Positions 18,254 through 27,705 of a stretch of 64,000 nt of DNA are shown here, piece after piece (the first letter of the stretch is position 1; the number at the start of each line of letters is the position of its first letter). The DNA is from Microbacterium marinum (GTDB lineage: Bacteria > Actinomycetota > Actinomycetes > Actinomycetales > Microbacteriaceae), in the NCBI RefSeq assembly GCF_014204835.1, contig NZ_JACHMD010000001.1:2852001-2916000 (forward strand), in the 5' to 3' direction. A model generated the notes under the pieces. The model was not told where the DNA came from and did not search any database. It saw nothing but the letters and a program-made list of their open reading frames with translations. The position numbers and the translations under genes are program-made.

Positions 18254-19704
18254 CGGGCTCCTTCCGTCACGGTGAACGCGTCGCGCACGGCGGCGCGCAT
18301 CGCGGAGTCGAGGTCGTCGGTCGTGCCCGGCCACAGCAGCGTGACCCGGCCCGAGCGTGCGTCGCGATACCAGCTGCGGCATCCGGCGACCCACGGCGTG
18401 CCCTCGACACGGTCGGCGATCGCCGCCGTGGCGGCACGCTCCGCCTCGGGCCGCGCGCGAACGACGCCGCCGGCTGCCGTCAGCTCCCGCACGAGCGCCG
18501 CCTGCCGTTCGAGCACGAGCAGCGACGACGAGTGCGGCAACGCCGCGTTCGGACCGTTCACCACGAACAGGTTCGGAAAGCCCGCGACCGCCACCGTGCC
18601 GACGGCGGTCATGCCGTGCGCCCAGTGCTCGGCGAGGGTCACGCCGCCCTCACCGCGTACGAGAGCGGCAAACGGCTGCTCGCTCGTCTCGAACCCGGTC
18701 GCCAGCACGATGCGGTCGATTCCCCGGTGGCGAACGCCCGACGAACCCACGAGCGTGTCGCCGTGCACCGCGGCCAGCGCCGATGCCTCGAGCGTCACGG
18801 CGCGCGACGCGACCGCAGGGTAGAACGTGTCGGACAGAACGACCCGCTTGCACCCGAACGGGTCGGTCGGGGTCAGCCGTCGGCGCAGCCCTCGGCTGCG
18901 CACCTGTCCCGAGAGGTGCGCCTGCGCCGTGCGCACGGCACGAGCGGATGCCGCGGTCTCGCCTGCCCGCGCCGAGAAGCGCTCGTCATCTCCACCGAGA
19001 GCTTCGGCGCGCAGCGCCGCGATGCGGCCGGGGTCGGCGGCGAACGCGGCGCGGTCGGCCGCGTCATAGCGGCGCCCGCCGCGAGGCAGGATCCACGCGG
19101 GTGAGCGCTGGAACAGCACGACCTCGGCACCCGCCGCGACGAGCTCGGGCACGAGCTGCGCCGCACTGGACCCGGTGCCGACGACGGCGATCCTGGTGCC
19201 CGCGACCGGCTCCGAGGCATCCCATCGGGCCGTGTGCATGACGGTTCCGCGGAAGCCCGCGAGGCCGGGGATGTCGGGCACGTGCGGTTCGGCGAGACGG
19301 CCGCAGGCGAGAACGAGCACATCTGCCGTCTGCGGCCCACCTCCTGATAACGCCAGCCGCCAATGCTGCGCGGTCTCGTCCCACGCGGCATCCGTCAGCG
19401 CACTCCCGAATCGGATCGATGCCCGGATGCCGCTGTCGTCGACGACCCGCTCGAGGTAGGCGGCGATCTCGGCCCCCGGAGCGAACTCGGCCGTCCAGTC
19501 GGGGTTGGGGTGCCGTTCGAGGCTGTACAGATGCGCCGGCACGTCACACGCCACCCCCGGGTAGACGTTGTCGCGCCACGTGCCGCCGACCCGGTCGGCG
19601 CGTTCGACGACGACGACCTCGCGCCCGGCCTCGCGCAGCTCGATCGCGGCGAGGACGCCCGCGAACCCCGCCCCGACGACGACCGCGTCGACGTGCCCGG
19701 TCAC
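18250..19704 (-). CDS. FAD-dependent monooxygenase (Baeyer-Villiger/FMO-like)
   Basis: This 484-residue protein has two dinucleotide-binding motifs: GAGFAGVLAAIEL near residue 12 for FAD, and GTGSSAAQL near 172 for NADPH. The RVGGTWRDNVYPG segment and the ATGF motif late in the chain are typical of flavin monooxygenases. The substrate is unknown. It overlaps fgd and cofGH by four bases each, so it is co-expressed with F420 biosynthesis, although nothing shows that it uses F420. Confidence 0.85.
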   Translation of the reverse strand: MTGHVDAVVVGAGFAGVLAAIELREAGREVVVVERADRVGGTWRDNVYPGVACDVPAHLYSLERHPNPDWTAEFAPGAEIAAYLERVVDDSGIRASIRFGSALTDAAWDETAQHWRLALSGGGPQTADVLVLACGRLAEPHVPDIPGLAGFRGTVMHTARWDASEPVAGTRIAVVGTGSSAAQLVPELVAAGAEVVLFQRSPAWILPRGGRRYDAADRAAFAADPGRIAALRAEALGGDDERFSARAGETAASARAVRTAQAHLSGQVRSRGLRRRLTPTDPFGCKRVVLSDTFYPAVASRAVTLEASALAAVHGDTLVGSSGVRHRGIDRIVLATGFETSEQPFAALVRGEGGVTLAEHWAHGMTAVGTVAVAGFPNLFVVNGPNAALPHSSSLLVLERQAALVRELTAAGGVVRARPEAERAATAAIADRVEGTPWVAGCRSWYRDARSGRVTLLWPGTTDDLDSAMRAAVRDAFTVTEGAR

Positions 19705-21959
19705 GCGGCCCGCTCACGGGTCGCGGTGGGCGTGCCATAGTCGGTCGTCCGCATCCGAAGGCGCCGGAACAGTCCCGACACGAGCCGCTCCGCCGCGTGC
19801 AGCGGCAGCTCGAGCCCCTGCTCGATGCCGGTGTCGGGGCGCACCCGGCCATCGAGGAGCGTGCCGCCCAGGTCGTCGCCACCGGCGCGGAGCAGTTCTG
19901 CGGCGGTCGCGGCACCGTGGCGCGTCCACGGGATCTGGACGTGTCGGATGCCGTCGTTCAGCAGCAGCCGCGACACCGCCACCATCGCGCGGTGCTCGTC
20001 GAGGGGCGCACGGTCGGCGAGCGCCGCCCCGTGACCCGGCAGCGGGATCGGAACGAACTCGCTGAAGCCGCCGGTCTCGTCGTGGATGCCACGCAGTGTC
20101 AGGAGGTGCGCGACGCGCTGCGCCGCGGTCTCGACGTGCCCGTAGAACAGCACCGATGTGGAACGGAGTCCCGCGCCGTGGGCGGCGCGGACGATCTCGA
20201 GCCAGCGGTCGACGTCGAGGTCGTCCGGCGCGACGCGGCGACGCACATCGTCGTCGAGCACCTTCACGCCGGTCCCGGGGAACGTGTCGATGCCGGCGGC
20301 GAGGAGCTGCCGCAGCGCTTCAGCGAGCGGCATCCCGCCACGGTCGACGAGGTCGGCGATGTCCTGCGGCCGGTAGGCGTGGAGGTGCAGCTCGGGGGTC
20401 GCGGACCGCACGGTGCGGACGAGGTCGAGGTAGGCGGACGGCGGGAGCGCGGCCTCCATCCGACCCTGGATGCACAGCTCGGTCGCCCCGAGCGCGGCGG
20501 CGTCGCGGGCGATGTCGGCAGCGTCGTCGAGGGTGAACTCCCCGAGTCCGGATGCCGCAGTCCGAAGCCCCGACGACGTGAGGTTCCGGTTCACGACGAT
20601 GCTGACGGTGTCGCCCACCGTGAGACGGCGCACCTCGTCGGCGACGGCGATGAGGTGCTCCAGGCCCTGCCCCTCGGCGACGAGCAACCGCTCCCACTCG
20701 GCGGCGTCGAGGTCGCGCGGGGCGGTGGCCGCGCGATCGAGCAGGTCGTCGGCGCGGCGTCGACCGGACGACCGAGGCCGATCGGTCGCGGCGAGCCCGG
20801 TCCCCGGGTCGGCGAGACGCGTGACCGCTCGGTGCAGCGCAGGGTCGATCCACTCGCGCGCATCCCGCACGAACTCGGGGTGGGCGGTGAGCCGCTCGGT
20901 GAGCGTGAAGCCTGCGGCGGCCGTGTGCGCCGCAAGGTCATCGAGGTGAGGCCACGGCCGCTCCGGATTGACATGGTCGGCGGTGAGCGGCGAGACACCA
21001 CCCCAGTCATCGACCCCGGCACGAAGCAGCAGCGCGAGCTCGGCGGTGTCGCTGAGGTTCGGCGGCGCCTGGATGCGCATCGCCGGGCCGAGCACGAGGC
21101 GGGCGACCGCGACGGCCGCGAGATACGCGTCGCGGTCGGCATCGGGTGCGTCGTGCATCGCGGTGCGGGGCTTGGCCCGGAAGTTCTGCACGATCACCTC
21201 CTGCAGGTGACCGTGACGGGCGTGCGCGTCGCGCAGCGCGAACAGCGACGCCGCGCGATCGGCGAGCGTCTCCCCGATGCCCACGAGGATGCCGGACGTG
21301 AACGGCACGCGTGCCGCACCGGCATCCTCGATCACCTGCAATCGGAGTGCCGGGTCTTTGTCGGGCGAACCGTAGTGCGCGGCACCGGGCGTCTCGAACA
21401 GGGCGCGGGACGTCGTCTCGAGCATCATGCCCATCGACGGCGCGACGGGACGGAGCGTCGCCAGCTCGGCCGGCGTCATGACGCCGGGGTTCGCGTGGGC
21501 GAGCATGCCGGTCTCGGCCGTCACGAGCCGCGCAGCGTGCGCGACATAGTCGATCGTCGACGCGAAGCCGTGGGCATCGAGCCATGCCCGCGCCTCCGGC
21601 CAGCGCTCCTCGGGACGGTCGCCGAGGGTCAGCAGCGCCTCGTTGCACCCCTGCGCCGCCCCCGCCCGCGCGATACGCAGGATCTGCGCGTCGTCGAGAT
21701 ACGCCGGCGCCTTCTTCCGCAGAAGCTGCGCGGGTGTGTCGACGAAGGCGCAGTAGTGGCACCGGTCGCGGCACAGCGTCGTCAGCGGCAGGAAGACCTT
21801 GCGGGAGTATGTCACGATGCCGGGCCGCCCCGCCGCCGCGAGGCCGGTGTCGCGCACGGCTGCGGCGCGCATCATGAGCGCGTCGAGCTCCCGTCCGGTC
21901 ACGGCGAGCAGGCGCTCGGCCTCGTCCGGCTCGGTGAGGGTGTCGTCGAGGTGGGGCAT
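19701..21959 (-). CDS. cofGH: FO synthase CofGH/FbiC-type, CofH half lacking its FeS cysteines
   Basis: This 752-residue fusion corresponds to the actinobacterial CofG-CofH protein that makes the deazaflavin FO from tyrosine and a pyrimidine. The CofG half has the radical-SAM cluster motif CRDRCHYC at residues 63-70. In the CofH half the usual CX3CX2C should follow the NRN motif. Here NRN (457-459) runs into a short Ser/Gly/Ala-rich segment with no Cys, then resumes with GATELCIQG. CofH barrel strands are otherwise recognisable to the end. The second cluster is therefore absent as read. The gene heads the F420 operon. Confidence 0.85.
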   Translation of the reverse strand: MPHLDDTLTEPDEAERLLAVTGRELDALMMRAAAVRDTGLAAAGRPGIVTYSRKVFLPLTTLCRDRCHYCAFVDTPAQLLRKKAPAYLDDAQILRIARAGAAQGCNEALLTLGDRPEERWPEARAWLDAHGFASTIDYVAHAARLVTAETGMLAHANPGVMTPAELATLRPVAPSMGMMLETTSRALFETPGAAHYGSPDKDPALRLQVIEDAGAARVPFTSGILVGIGETLADRAASLFALRDAHARHGHLQEVIVQNFRAKPRTAMHDAPDADRDAYLAAVAVARLVLGPAMRIQAPPNLSDTAELALLLRAGVDDWGGVSPLTADHVNPERPWPHLDDLAAHTAAAGFTLTERLTAHPEFVRDAREWIDPALHRAVTRLADPGTGLAATDRPRSSGRRRADDLLDRAATAPRDLDAAEWERLLVAEGQGLEHLIAVADEVRRLTVGDTVSIVVNRNLTSSGLRTAASGLGEFTLDDAADIARDAAALGATELCIQGRMEAALPPSAYLDLVRTVRSATPELHLHAYRPQDIADLVDRGGMPLAEALRQLLAAGIDTFPGTGVKVLDDDVRRRVAPDDLDVDRWLEIVRAAHGAGLRSTSVLFYGHVETAAQRVAHLLTLRGIHDETGGFSEFVPIPLPGHGAALADRAPLDEHRAMVAVSRLLLNDGIRHVQIPWTRHGAATAAELLRAGGDDLGGTLLDGRVRPDTGIEQGLELPLHAAERLVSGLFRRLRMRTTDYGTPTATRERAA

Positions 21960-21969
21960 GGCGGATCTC

Positions 21970-23478
21970 TCAGTCGTGCTGTGGGAAGCCCAGGTTGAGG
22001 CCGCCGTGCGACGGGTCGAGCCAGCGCGAGGTCACCGCCTTCTCCCGGGTGAAGAACGCGAAGCCCTGCGGTCCGTACGCTTTGGCGTCGCCGAACAGCG
22101 ACGCCTTCCAGCCGCCGAAGGAGTGGTACGCGACGGGAACGGGGATCGGCACGTTCACGCCGACCATGCCGACACTCACCTCGCGCTGGAAGCGACGGGC
22201 GGCGCCGCCGTCGTTCGTGAAGATCGCGGTGCCGTTTCCGTACGGGCTCGCCTCGATGAGCGCGAGACCCTCCTCGTAGCCGGCGACCCGCACGACCGAC
22301 AGCACCGGGCCGAAGATCTCGTCGGTGTAGACGGCCGACGAGGTGGGCACCTTGTCGATGAGTGTCGGGCCGAGCCAGAAGCCGTCGCCGTCGGCATCCG
22401 GCACCACGTCGCGGCCGTCGACGACGATCTCGGCGCCGTCGGCTTCGGCCACACCGAGATACCCGGCGACCTTGTCCCGGTGCTCTCGGGTGATGAGCGG
22501 CCCCATGTCGCAGCCGCGTGTGCCGTCGCCAGTGCGGAGCGTCGCGACGCGCTCCGCGATCTTGCCGACCAGTGCGTCGGCGATCGACTCGGTCGCGAGC
22601 AGCACCGAGACGGCCATGCACCGCTCTCCCGCCGAACCGAATCCGGCGTTCACGGCGGCGTCGGCGGCGAGGTCGAGGTCGGCATCCGGCAGCACCAGCA
22701 TGTGGTTCTTCGCGCCGCCCAAAGCCTGCACGCGCTTGCCCTTCGCGCTCGCCCGCTCGTAGATGTAGCGAGCGATCGGCGTCGATCCGACGAAGGAGAC
22801 CGCGCCGACCGTGGGGTGGTCGAGGATGGCGTCGACGGCCTCCTTGTCGCCGTGGACGACGTTCAGCACACCGCCCGGCAGCCCCGCGTCGGCGAACGCG
22901 CGCGCGATCCAGTCCGACGCGGTGGGGTCCTTCTCGCTCGGCTTGAGCACGACCGTGTTGCCCGCGACGAGCGCGATCGGCAGGAACCAGAGCGGCACCA
23001 TCGCCGGGAAGTTGAACGGGCTGATGACCCCGACGACCCCGACCGGCTGCTTCAGGGTGTAGACGTCGACACCGGTCGAGACGCTGTCGGAGTACTCGCC
23101 CTTGAGGAGGTGCCCCGATCCGCAGGCGAACTCGACGACCTCGAGGCCGCGGGCGATCTCACCGAGCGCGTCGGAGAGGACCTTGCCGTGCTCGGCGGTG
23201 AGGATCTCGGCGAGCTCCTGCTTGCGGGCGTTCAGGATCTCGCGGAACGAGAACATGACGCCCTGCCGCTTGGCGATGCTCGCGTCGCGCCAGCCGGCGA
23301 GGGCTGTGGCGGCCCGTTCGACGGCGACGCCGACGTCGGCGCTGGTCGCCAGGCGGACCTGCCCGCTCACGCGGCCGGTCGCGGGGTTGTGGATCGGGCC
23401 GGTGCGGCCCGAGTCGCCGCTCCACGGGGCGCCGTCGACCCAGTGCTCGAGCACGGGCGTGGAAGTCTGGTCGGTCAT
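21970..23478 (-). CDS. mmsA: CoA-acylating methylmalonate-semialdehyde dehydrogenase
   Basis: This 502-residue aldehyde dehydrogenase has FNFPAMVPLWF near residue 145, the NAD-binding GSTPIARYIY near 230 and the catalytic Cys in GSAGERCMAVS near 285. MmsA/IolA enzymes oxidise malonate or methylmalonate semialdehyde to acetyl- or propionyl-CoA. That fits the final step of uracil and thymine breakdown, whose upstream enzymes lie in the same leftward cluster. It is 24 bp after the aminotransferase gene. Confidence 0.92.
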   Translation of the reverse strand: MTDQTSTPVLEHWVDGAPWSGDSGRTGPIHNPATGRVSGQVRLATSADVGVAVERAATALAGWRDASIAKRQGVMFSFREILNARKQELAEILTAEHGKVLSDALGEIARGLEVVEFACGSGHLLKGEYSDSVSTGVDVYTLKQPVGVVGVISPFNFPAMVPLWFLPIALVAGNTVVLKPSEKDPTASDWIARAFADAGLPGGVLNVVHGDKEAVDAILDHPTVGAVSFVGSTPIARYIYERASAKGKRVQALGGAKNHMLVLPDADLDLAADAAVNAGFGSAGERCMAVSVLLATESIADALVGKIAERVATLRTGDGTRGCDMGPLITREHRDKVAGYLGVAEADGAEIVVDGRDVVPDADGDGFWLGPTLIDKVPTSSAVYTDEIFGPVLSVVRVAGYEEGLALIEASPYGNGTAIFTNDGGAARRFQREVSVGMVGVNVPIPVPVAYHSFGGWKASLFGDAKAYGPQGFAFFTREKAVTSRWLDPSHGGLNLGFPQHD

Positions 23479-23502
23479 GATTCCTCCGGAATGCGGTGCG
23501 GG

Positions 23503-24807
23503 TCAGAGCGCGGCGAAGGCCGCGTCGTAGATGTCGAGGGCGCGTCGCACCTCGTCGTCGGTGACGACGCAGGGCGGGACGACGTGGATGCGGTTGTCGG
23601 CGGCGAAGGGCAGCAGACCCCGTGCCATCAGGTCCTTCTTCAGCGCACCGATGACGGCAGGTGCAACCGGCTCGCGCGTGACCGGGTCGGCGACGAGCTC
23701 GAGTGCCCAGAAGACACCCTCGCCGCGGACTTCGCCGATGACGGGATGCCGCTCGGCGAGCGCCCGCAGGCCCGGCCCGAGGACGTCCTCGCCGATGCGG
23801 CGGGCGTTCTCGACGATTCCTTCGTCCTGCATGGCGTCGAGGGCTCCGACGATCGATGCCGCCGCCAGCGGGTGCCCGGAGTAGGTCAAGCCGCCGGGGA
23901 ACACCCGCTCGTCGAAGGTGGCCGCAATGGCATCCGAGATGATGACACCGCCGATGGGGACGTACCCCGAGTTCACGCCTTTGGCGAAGGTGATGAGATC
24001 GGGCACGACGTCGTGCCCCTCGAAGGCGAACCAGCGTCCGGTGCGCCCGAACCCGCTCATCACCTCGTCGAGGATGAGCAGGATGCCGTACTCGTCGGCG
24101 AGCCGGCGGACACCGGCGAGGTAGCCGGGAGGCGGGACCATGATGCCCGCCGTGCCGGGGATGGACTCGAGCAGGATGGCAGCGATGGTCGCCGGCCCCT
24201 CCGCCTCGATCACCCGGCGCAGGTGGTGCAGCGCCCGCTCGCACTCTTCCTCGGGGGTCGTCGCCCAGAACTCGGACCGGTACAGGTAGGGGCCGAAGAA
24301 GTGCACGTGGCCGCGGGCGTACTCGTTGGGGATGCGGCGCCAGTCGCCGGTGGCCGCGATCGCGGCGCCGGTGTTGCCGTGATAGCTGCGATAGCGCGAG
24401 AGCACCTTGTCCCGCCCGGTGTGCAGGCGCGCCATCCGGATCGCGTTCTCGTTCGCATCCGCGCCACCGTTGGTGAAGAACACCTTCGAAAACCCGTCGG
24501 GCGCGAGGTCCACGATCCGCTTCGCGGCCTCGCCACGGGCGAGGTTCGCGGTCGAGGGCGCGATGGTCGTCAGCAGCTCGGCCTGCGCCGTGATGGCGTC
24601 GACGACAGCCGGATGCTGGTGCCCGATGTTGACGTTGACGAGTTGGCTCGAGAAGTCGAGCAGGCGGGTGCCGGCGTGATCCCACACGGTGGTCCCCGAC
24701 CCGCCCGCGATTGGGAAGGGGTCGATGAGGGCCTGCGCGGACCAGGAGTGGAAGACGTGCGCACGGTCGAGCTCGCGGGTGCGGGTGTCGAGGTCATCGG
24801 TAGCCAT
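23503..24807 (-). CDS. Class III aminotransferase (beta-alanine:pyruvate type)
   Basis: This 434-residue PLP enzyme has a class III pattern, with the PLP-contact region ESIPGTAGIMVPPPGY and LILDEVMSGFGRTG near residue 230. The Schiff-base Lys lies in TFAKGVNSGYVP near 272. I chose the ATG at 24807 on its TGGAG site. Its position beside mmsA and the pyrimidine genes suggests it converts beta-alanine or 3-aminoisobutyrate to the semialdehyde. The exact amino donor is inference. Confidence 0.88.
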   Translation of the reverse strand: MATDDLDTRTRELDRAHVFHSWSAQALIDPFPIAGGSGTTVWDHAGTRLLDFSSQLVNVNIGHQHPAVVDAITAQAELLTTIAPSTANLARGEAAKRIVDLAPDGFSKVFFTNGGADANENAIRMARLHTGRDKVLSRYRSYHGNTGAAIAATGDWRRIPNEYARGHVHFFGPYLYRSEFWATTPEEECERALHHLRRVIEAEGPATIAAILLESIPGTAGIMVPPPGYLAGVRRLADEYGILLILDEVMSGFGRTGRWFAFEGHDVVPDLITFAKGVNSGYVPIGGVIISDAIAATFDERVFPGGLTYSGHPLAAASIVGALDAMQDEGIVENARRIGEDVLGPGLRALAERHPVIGEVRGEGVFWALELVADPVTREPVAPAVIGALKKDLMARGLLPFAADNRIHVVPPCVVTDDEVRRALDIYDAAFAAL

Positions 24808-24828
24808 CGGATGCTCCAGGGGTAGGGG

Positions 24829-24865
24829 ACGGTCCCGGGGCGCGGGACGCACGCCCCGGGACCGT
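24829..24865. terminator. GC-rich hairpin between transporter and aminotransferase genes
   Basis: A perfect 14-bp stem (ACGGTCCCGGGGCG with its complement) encloses a nine-base loop in the 71-bp gap after the substrate-binding protein gene. No T-run follows on the minus strand, so it may act as a partial terminator or mRNA stabiliser that lets transcription continue into the aminotransferase gene. Confidence 0.6.
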
Positions 24866-24878
24866 CGTGGTGATGCGG

Positions 24879-26051
24879 TTACTGTCCGCCCTCGGTGAGG
24901 GCGACCTCGATCGGCGCGTACTCGCCGTCGAGGGCGACACCCTCATCCTCGAGCTCCGCGAGCGCTTTCTCGATGTACTCGTTCGAGAAGGCGGATGCCG
25001 GGGGCTCTTCGGTGATGAGGTTCATGTCGTCCTGGTTGACTGCCGCGAGGGCGCCGTCGACGGTCTGATCCCACTTGTCCTGCTCGATCGTCCCGAACGG
25101 TGCGTCGGTCCAGATGAGCTTGTTGACCTCGTTGAGCTGCCACAGCTGGTGCACCGGGCCGACCGGGAAGGCGGCTTCGGCGTTCGAGGCGACGTCCCAC
25201 ACGAGCTCCGCGGACTCTTCGACGTTGTCACGGGCGTAGAGCCAGCCCTTTGTGACGGCCTTGAGGAAGCGCACGGCGGCGTCGGCGTAGGCCGGGTCCT
25301 CCTCGAGGCGCTGGGTGTCGGCCCAGATCGCGTCCTGGAGCATGGCGCCCTTGGTGTCCTCGTACGAGACCACGTCGAGGTCGTCGAGCGTGTAGAGCTC
25401 CCCTGTCTCGGGGTTCACGGTCTCGAGCACCTGGGCGAGCTCGTTGTACGTCATCGCCTGCGCGGCATCCACATCACCGTCGAGCAGGGCGTTCATCGAG
25501 AAGTCCTGCGTCGTGATGGAGACGGTGGAAGCGTCGACGCCGTCGGCAGCCATCGCGGCGAAGATCTCCCACTCGTTGCCGAAGCCCCACGACCCGATGC
25601 GCTTGCCCTCGAAGTCGCCGACCGAGGTGATGCCGTCGCCCTTCCACGACACCTGCGTGGTCCCCGAGCGCTGGAAGACCTGAGCGATGTCGGTGAGCTC
25701 GACGCCCGAGGTCTCGATGGTGCCGAGGACCTTCGGGACCCACGCGACGGCGAAGTCGACGTCGCCCGCGGCGAGGGCGTCCTGCGGGACGATATCGCCG
25801 CCCGAGGGCACGATGTCGACGCTGTCGAAGCCCTCCTCCTCGAAGTAGCCCATCTCCTGGGCCACGTAGTAGCCGGCGAACTGCGCCTGCGGCAGCCATT
25901 GCAGCTGCAGACTGATCTCGGTGAGCGGCTCGAAGTCGTCGTCGCTGCCGGCGGGGGTGGTGCTGGTGGTGCCCGCGCACGCGGACAGGGCGAGTGCGCC
26001 GGCGGTCACGGTCGTGACGACCGCGAACCGGCGTCGGGTGCTGTGTCGCAT
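24879..26051 (-). CDS. NMT1/THI5-like ABC substrate-binding lipoprotein
   Basis: This 390-residue secreted lipoprotein has an Arg-rich signal peptide and a lipobox (LSAC) near residues 22-25. Next is the NMT1 signature LQWLPQAQFAGYYVAQEMGYFEEEG near residue 50. Relatives bind pyrimidine-like or thiazole precursors, taurine or nitrate. With two permeases and an ATPase upstream in the same operon and pyrimidine-catabolic enzymes around it, uptake of a pyrimidine-type compound is the best inference. Confidence 0.88.
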   Translation of the reverse strand: MRHSTRRRFAVVTTVTAGALALSACAGTTSTTPAGSDDDFEPLTEISLQLQWLPQAQFAGYYVAQEMGYFEEEGFDSVDIVPSGGDIVPQDALAAGDVDFAVAWVPKVLGTIETSGVELTDIAQVFQRSGTTQVSWKGDGITSVGDFEGKRIGSWGFGNEWEIFAAMAADGVDASTVSITTQDFSMNALLDGDVDAAQAMTYNELAQVLETVNPETGELYTLDDLDVVSYEDTKGAMLQDAIWADTQRLEEDPAYADAAVRFLKAVTKGWLYARDNVEESAELVWDVASNAEAAFPVGPVHQLWQLNEVNKLIWTDAPFGTIEQDKWDQTVDGALAAVNQDDMNLITEEPPASAFSNEYIEKALAELEDEGVALDGEYAPIEVALTEGGQ

Positions 26052-26107
26052 GGTGTTCCTTTCGGGAGTTCGGATGGTGCGGGTGGAGCCGGCCGGTCAG
26101 ACGGGCG

Positions 26108-26872
26108 TCAGACCGGCCTCCGCCTGGTCACGAGGTGCTCGATGAGCACGGTGACGAGGAAGAAGACGAGACCGACGGCGATCGCGGCGCCGACGTAAGT
26201 CCAGGCGACGGCGGCGTTGCCGGTCTTGGCGTAGCTGGCGATCGCGGTGCCGAGGCCGTCGGTCGGTCCGCCGAAGTACTCCGCGACGAGGGCGGAGATG
26301 ACGGCGACCGAGCTGGCGATACGGATGCCGGTGACGAGGTAGGGCAGTGCCACGGGCAGTGTGAGCCCCCGGAACTGCTGACCGGGCGTTGCGGCGTAGG
26401 CGAGGAACAGGTCGCGCTGGACGGGGCGCGACTGTCGGAGTCCTCGCAACACGTTTACGAAGACAGGGACGAATGCGGCGATTCCGGCGACCATCTGCCG
26501 ACCGGTCTGGGCCGACGCGCCGAACATCGTGTTCAGCAGCGGGGTGAGCGCGACGATCGGTACCACCGCGATGGCCGCGACCACGGGCGCGAGCATGCCA
26601 TCAGCCGGCCGCAGCCACGCGGCGAGTGCCGCAAGCGCGACGCCCAGGGCCGTCCCCGTAGCCAGTCCGACGAGCGTGTTCCCGCCCGTGACGAGCGCAT
26701 CCTCCGCGACGACACCACCGATGCGCGTCGCAGTCTCGGCGACGTCGGCGGGTGCGGGGATCAGCGCCAGCCGCCCGATCTTGACCCCCGACAGCACTTG
26801 CCACACAAGAAGCAGCAGGATGCCGGTGGCCACCGGCGCGGCGATGCGGGCGACCCGCTCGGTCATCGTCAT
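26108..26872 (-). CDS. ABC transporter permease (BPD type)
   Basis: This 254-residue inner-membrane protein has about six helices. Its EAA-type coupling loop is degenerate around AYAATPGQQFRGLTLPVALPYL (near residues 155-176). It is one of two permeases of the importer and is separated from the other by the ATPase gene. It follows the ATPase gene by seven bases. Confidence 0.88.
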   Translation of the reverse strand: MTMTERVARIAAPVATGILLLLVWQVLSGVKIGRLALIPAPADVAETATRIGGVVAEDALVTGGNTLVGLATGTALGVALAALAAWLRPADGMLAPVVAAIAVVPIVALTPLLNTMFGASAQTGRQMVAGIAAFVPVFVNVLRGLRQSRPVQRDLFLAYAATPGQQFRGLTLPVALPYLVTGIRIASSVAVISALVAEYFGGPTDGLGTAIASYAKTGNAAVAWTYVGAAIAVGLVFFLVTVLIEHLVTRRRPV

Positions 26873-26879
26873 CGCGCGC

Positions 26880-27674
26880 TCACCGCTCGTTCGCGCGGGC
26901 GACGGGTGCCCCGTGGAGCGCTTCGCGCACCTCGGTCACCTTCTGGAAGAACTCGGGCGATTCGCGGAGCGAGTCTGGACGGTCGCCGCCGAACGGGATC
27001 GACACGAGATCGGTGATGCGTCCCGGGCGAGGCGACATCACGACGACCCGATCGGAGAGGTAGACGGCCTCGGGGATGGAGTGCGTCACGAACACGACGG
27101 CGGCCCCCGTCTCTGCGGTGATGCGGGTGAGCTCGGTCTGCATCCGCTCGCGCGTCATCTCGTCCAGCGCGCCGAACGGCTCGTCCATGAGCAGGAGCTT
27201 GGGCTGCGACGCGAGCGCACGAGCGATCGCGACGCGCTGCTGCATCCCGCCGGACAGCTCGTCGGGGTAGCGCCGCCCGAAGTCGGTGAGGCCGACCATC
27301 TCGGCGAGGTCCGCGGCGCGGGCCCGTCGCTCCGCGCCGCCGACTCCGTGCAGCTCGAGGGGCAGCACGATGTTCTCGAGGACGGTCCGCCAGGGCAGCA
27401 GCCCCGCCTGCTGGAAGGCGATGCCGTAGTCCTGGTCGAGGCGAGCCTTCTTGGGTGTCTTGCCGAAGACCTCCAGCGAGCCTGCGGTGGGCTGGTCGAG
27501 GTCGGCGATCAACCGCATAAGGGTCGACTTGCCGCACCCGGACGGCCCGATCAGCGACACGAACTCGCCGGCGGCGATCTCGAGATCGACCCCCGTGAGG
27601 GCGTGCACCTCCGTCGTGCGGCGGCCGCCGAAGGTGCGACCGACGCCTGCGGCGCGGACGGCGATCTCGCTCAT
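26880..27674 (-). CDS. ABC transporter ATPase (SsuB/TauB-like)
   Basis: This 264-residue ATPase has Walker A GPSGCGKST near residue 45, the signature LSGGMQQRVAIARAL near 140 and Walker B LLLMDEPFGALD near 162. The switch His is in VFVTHSIPEA. I chose the ATG at 27674, where the domain starts. It belongs to the nitrate/sulfonate/NMT1 importer subclass. It is the energising subunit for the flanking permeases and the binding lipoprotein. Confidence 0.9.
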   Translation of the reverse strand: MSEIAVRAAGVGRTFGGRRTTEVHALTGVDLEIAAGEFVSLIGPSGCGKSTLMRLIADLDQPTAGSLEVFGKTPKKARLDQDYGIAFQQAGLLPWRTVLENIVLPLELHGVGGAERRARAADLAEMVGLTDFGRRYPDELSGGMQQRVAIARALASQPKLLLMDEPFGALDEMTRERMQTELTRITAETGAAVVFVTHSIPEAVYLSDRVVVMSPRPGRITDLVSIPFGGDRPDSLRESPEFFQKVTEVREALHGAPVARANER

Positions 27675-27705
27675 GCGGGAATTCCTCTCGGTAGGGCTCG
27701 GAAGA

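Noticed and set aside
21799..24825. A 1008-codon plus-strand frame
   Set aside because: It overlaps mmsA and the aminotransferase gene antisense and shows repetitive Arg/Asp/Val-rich composition without any domain.
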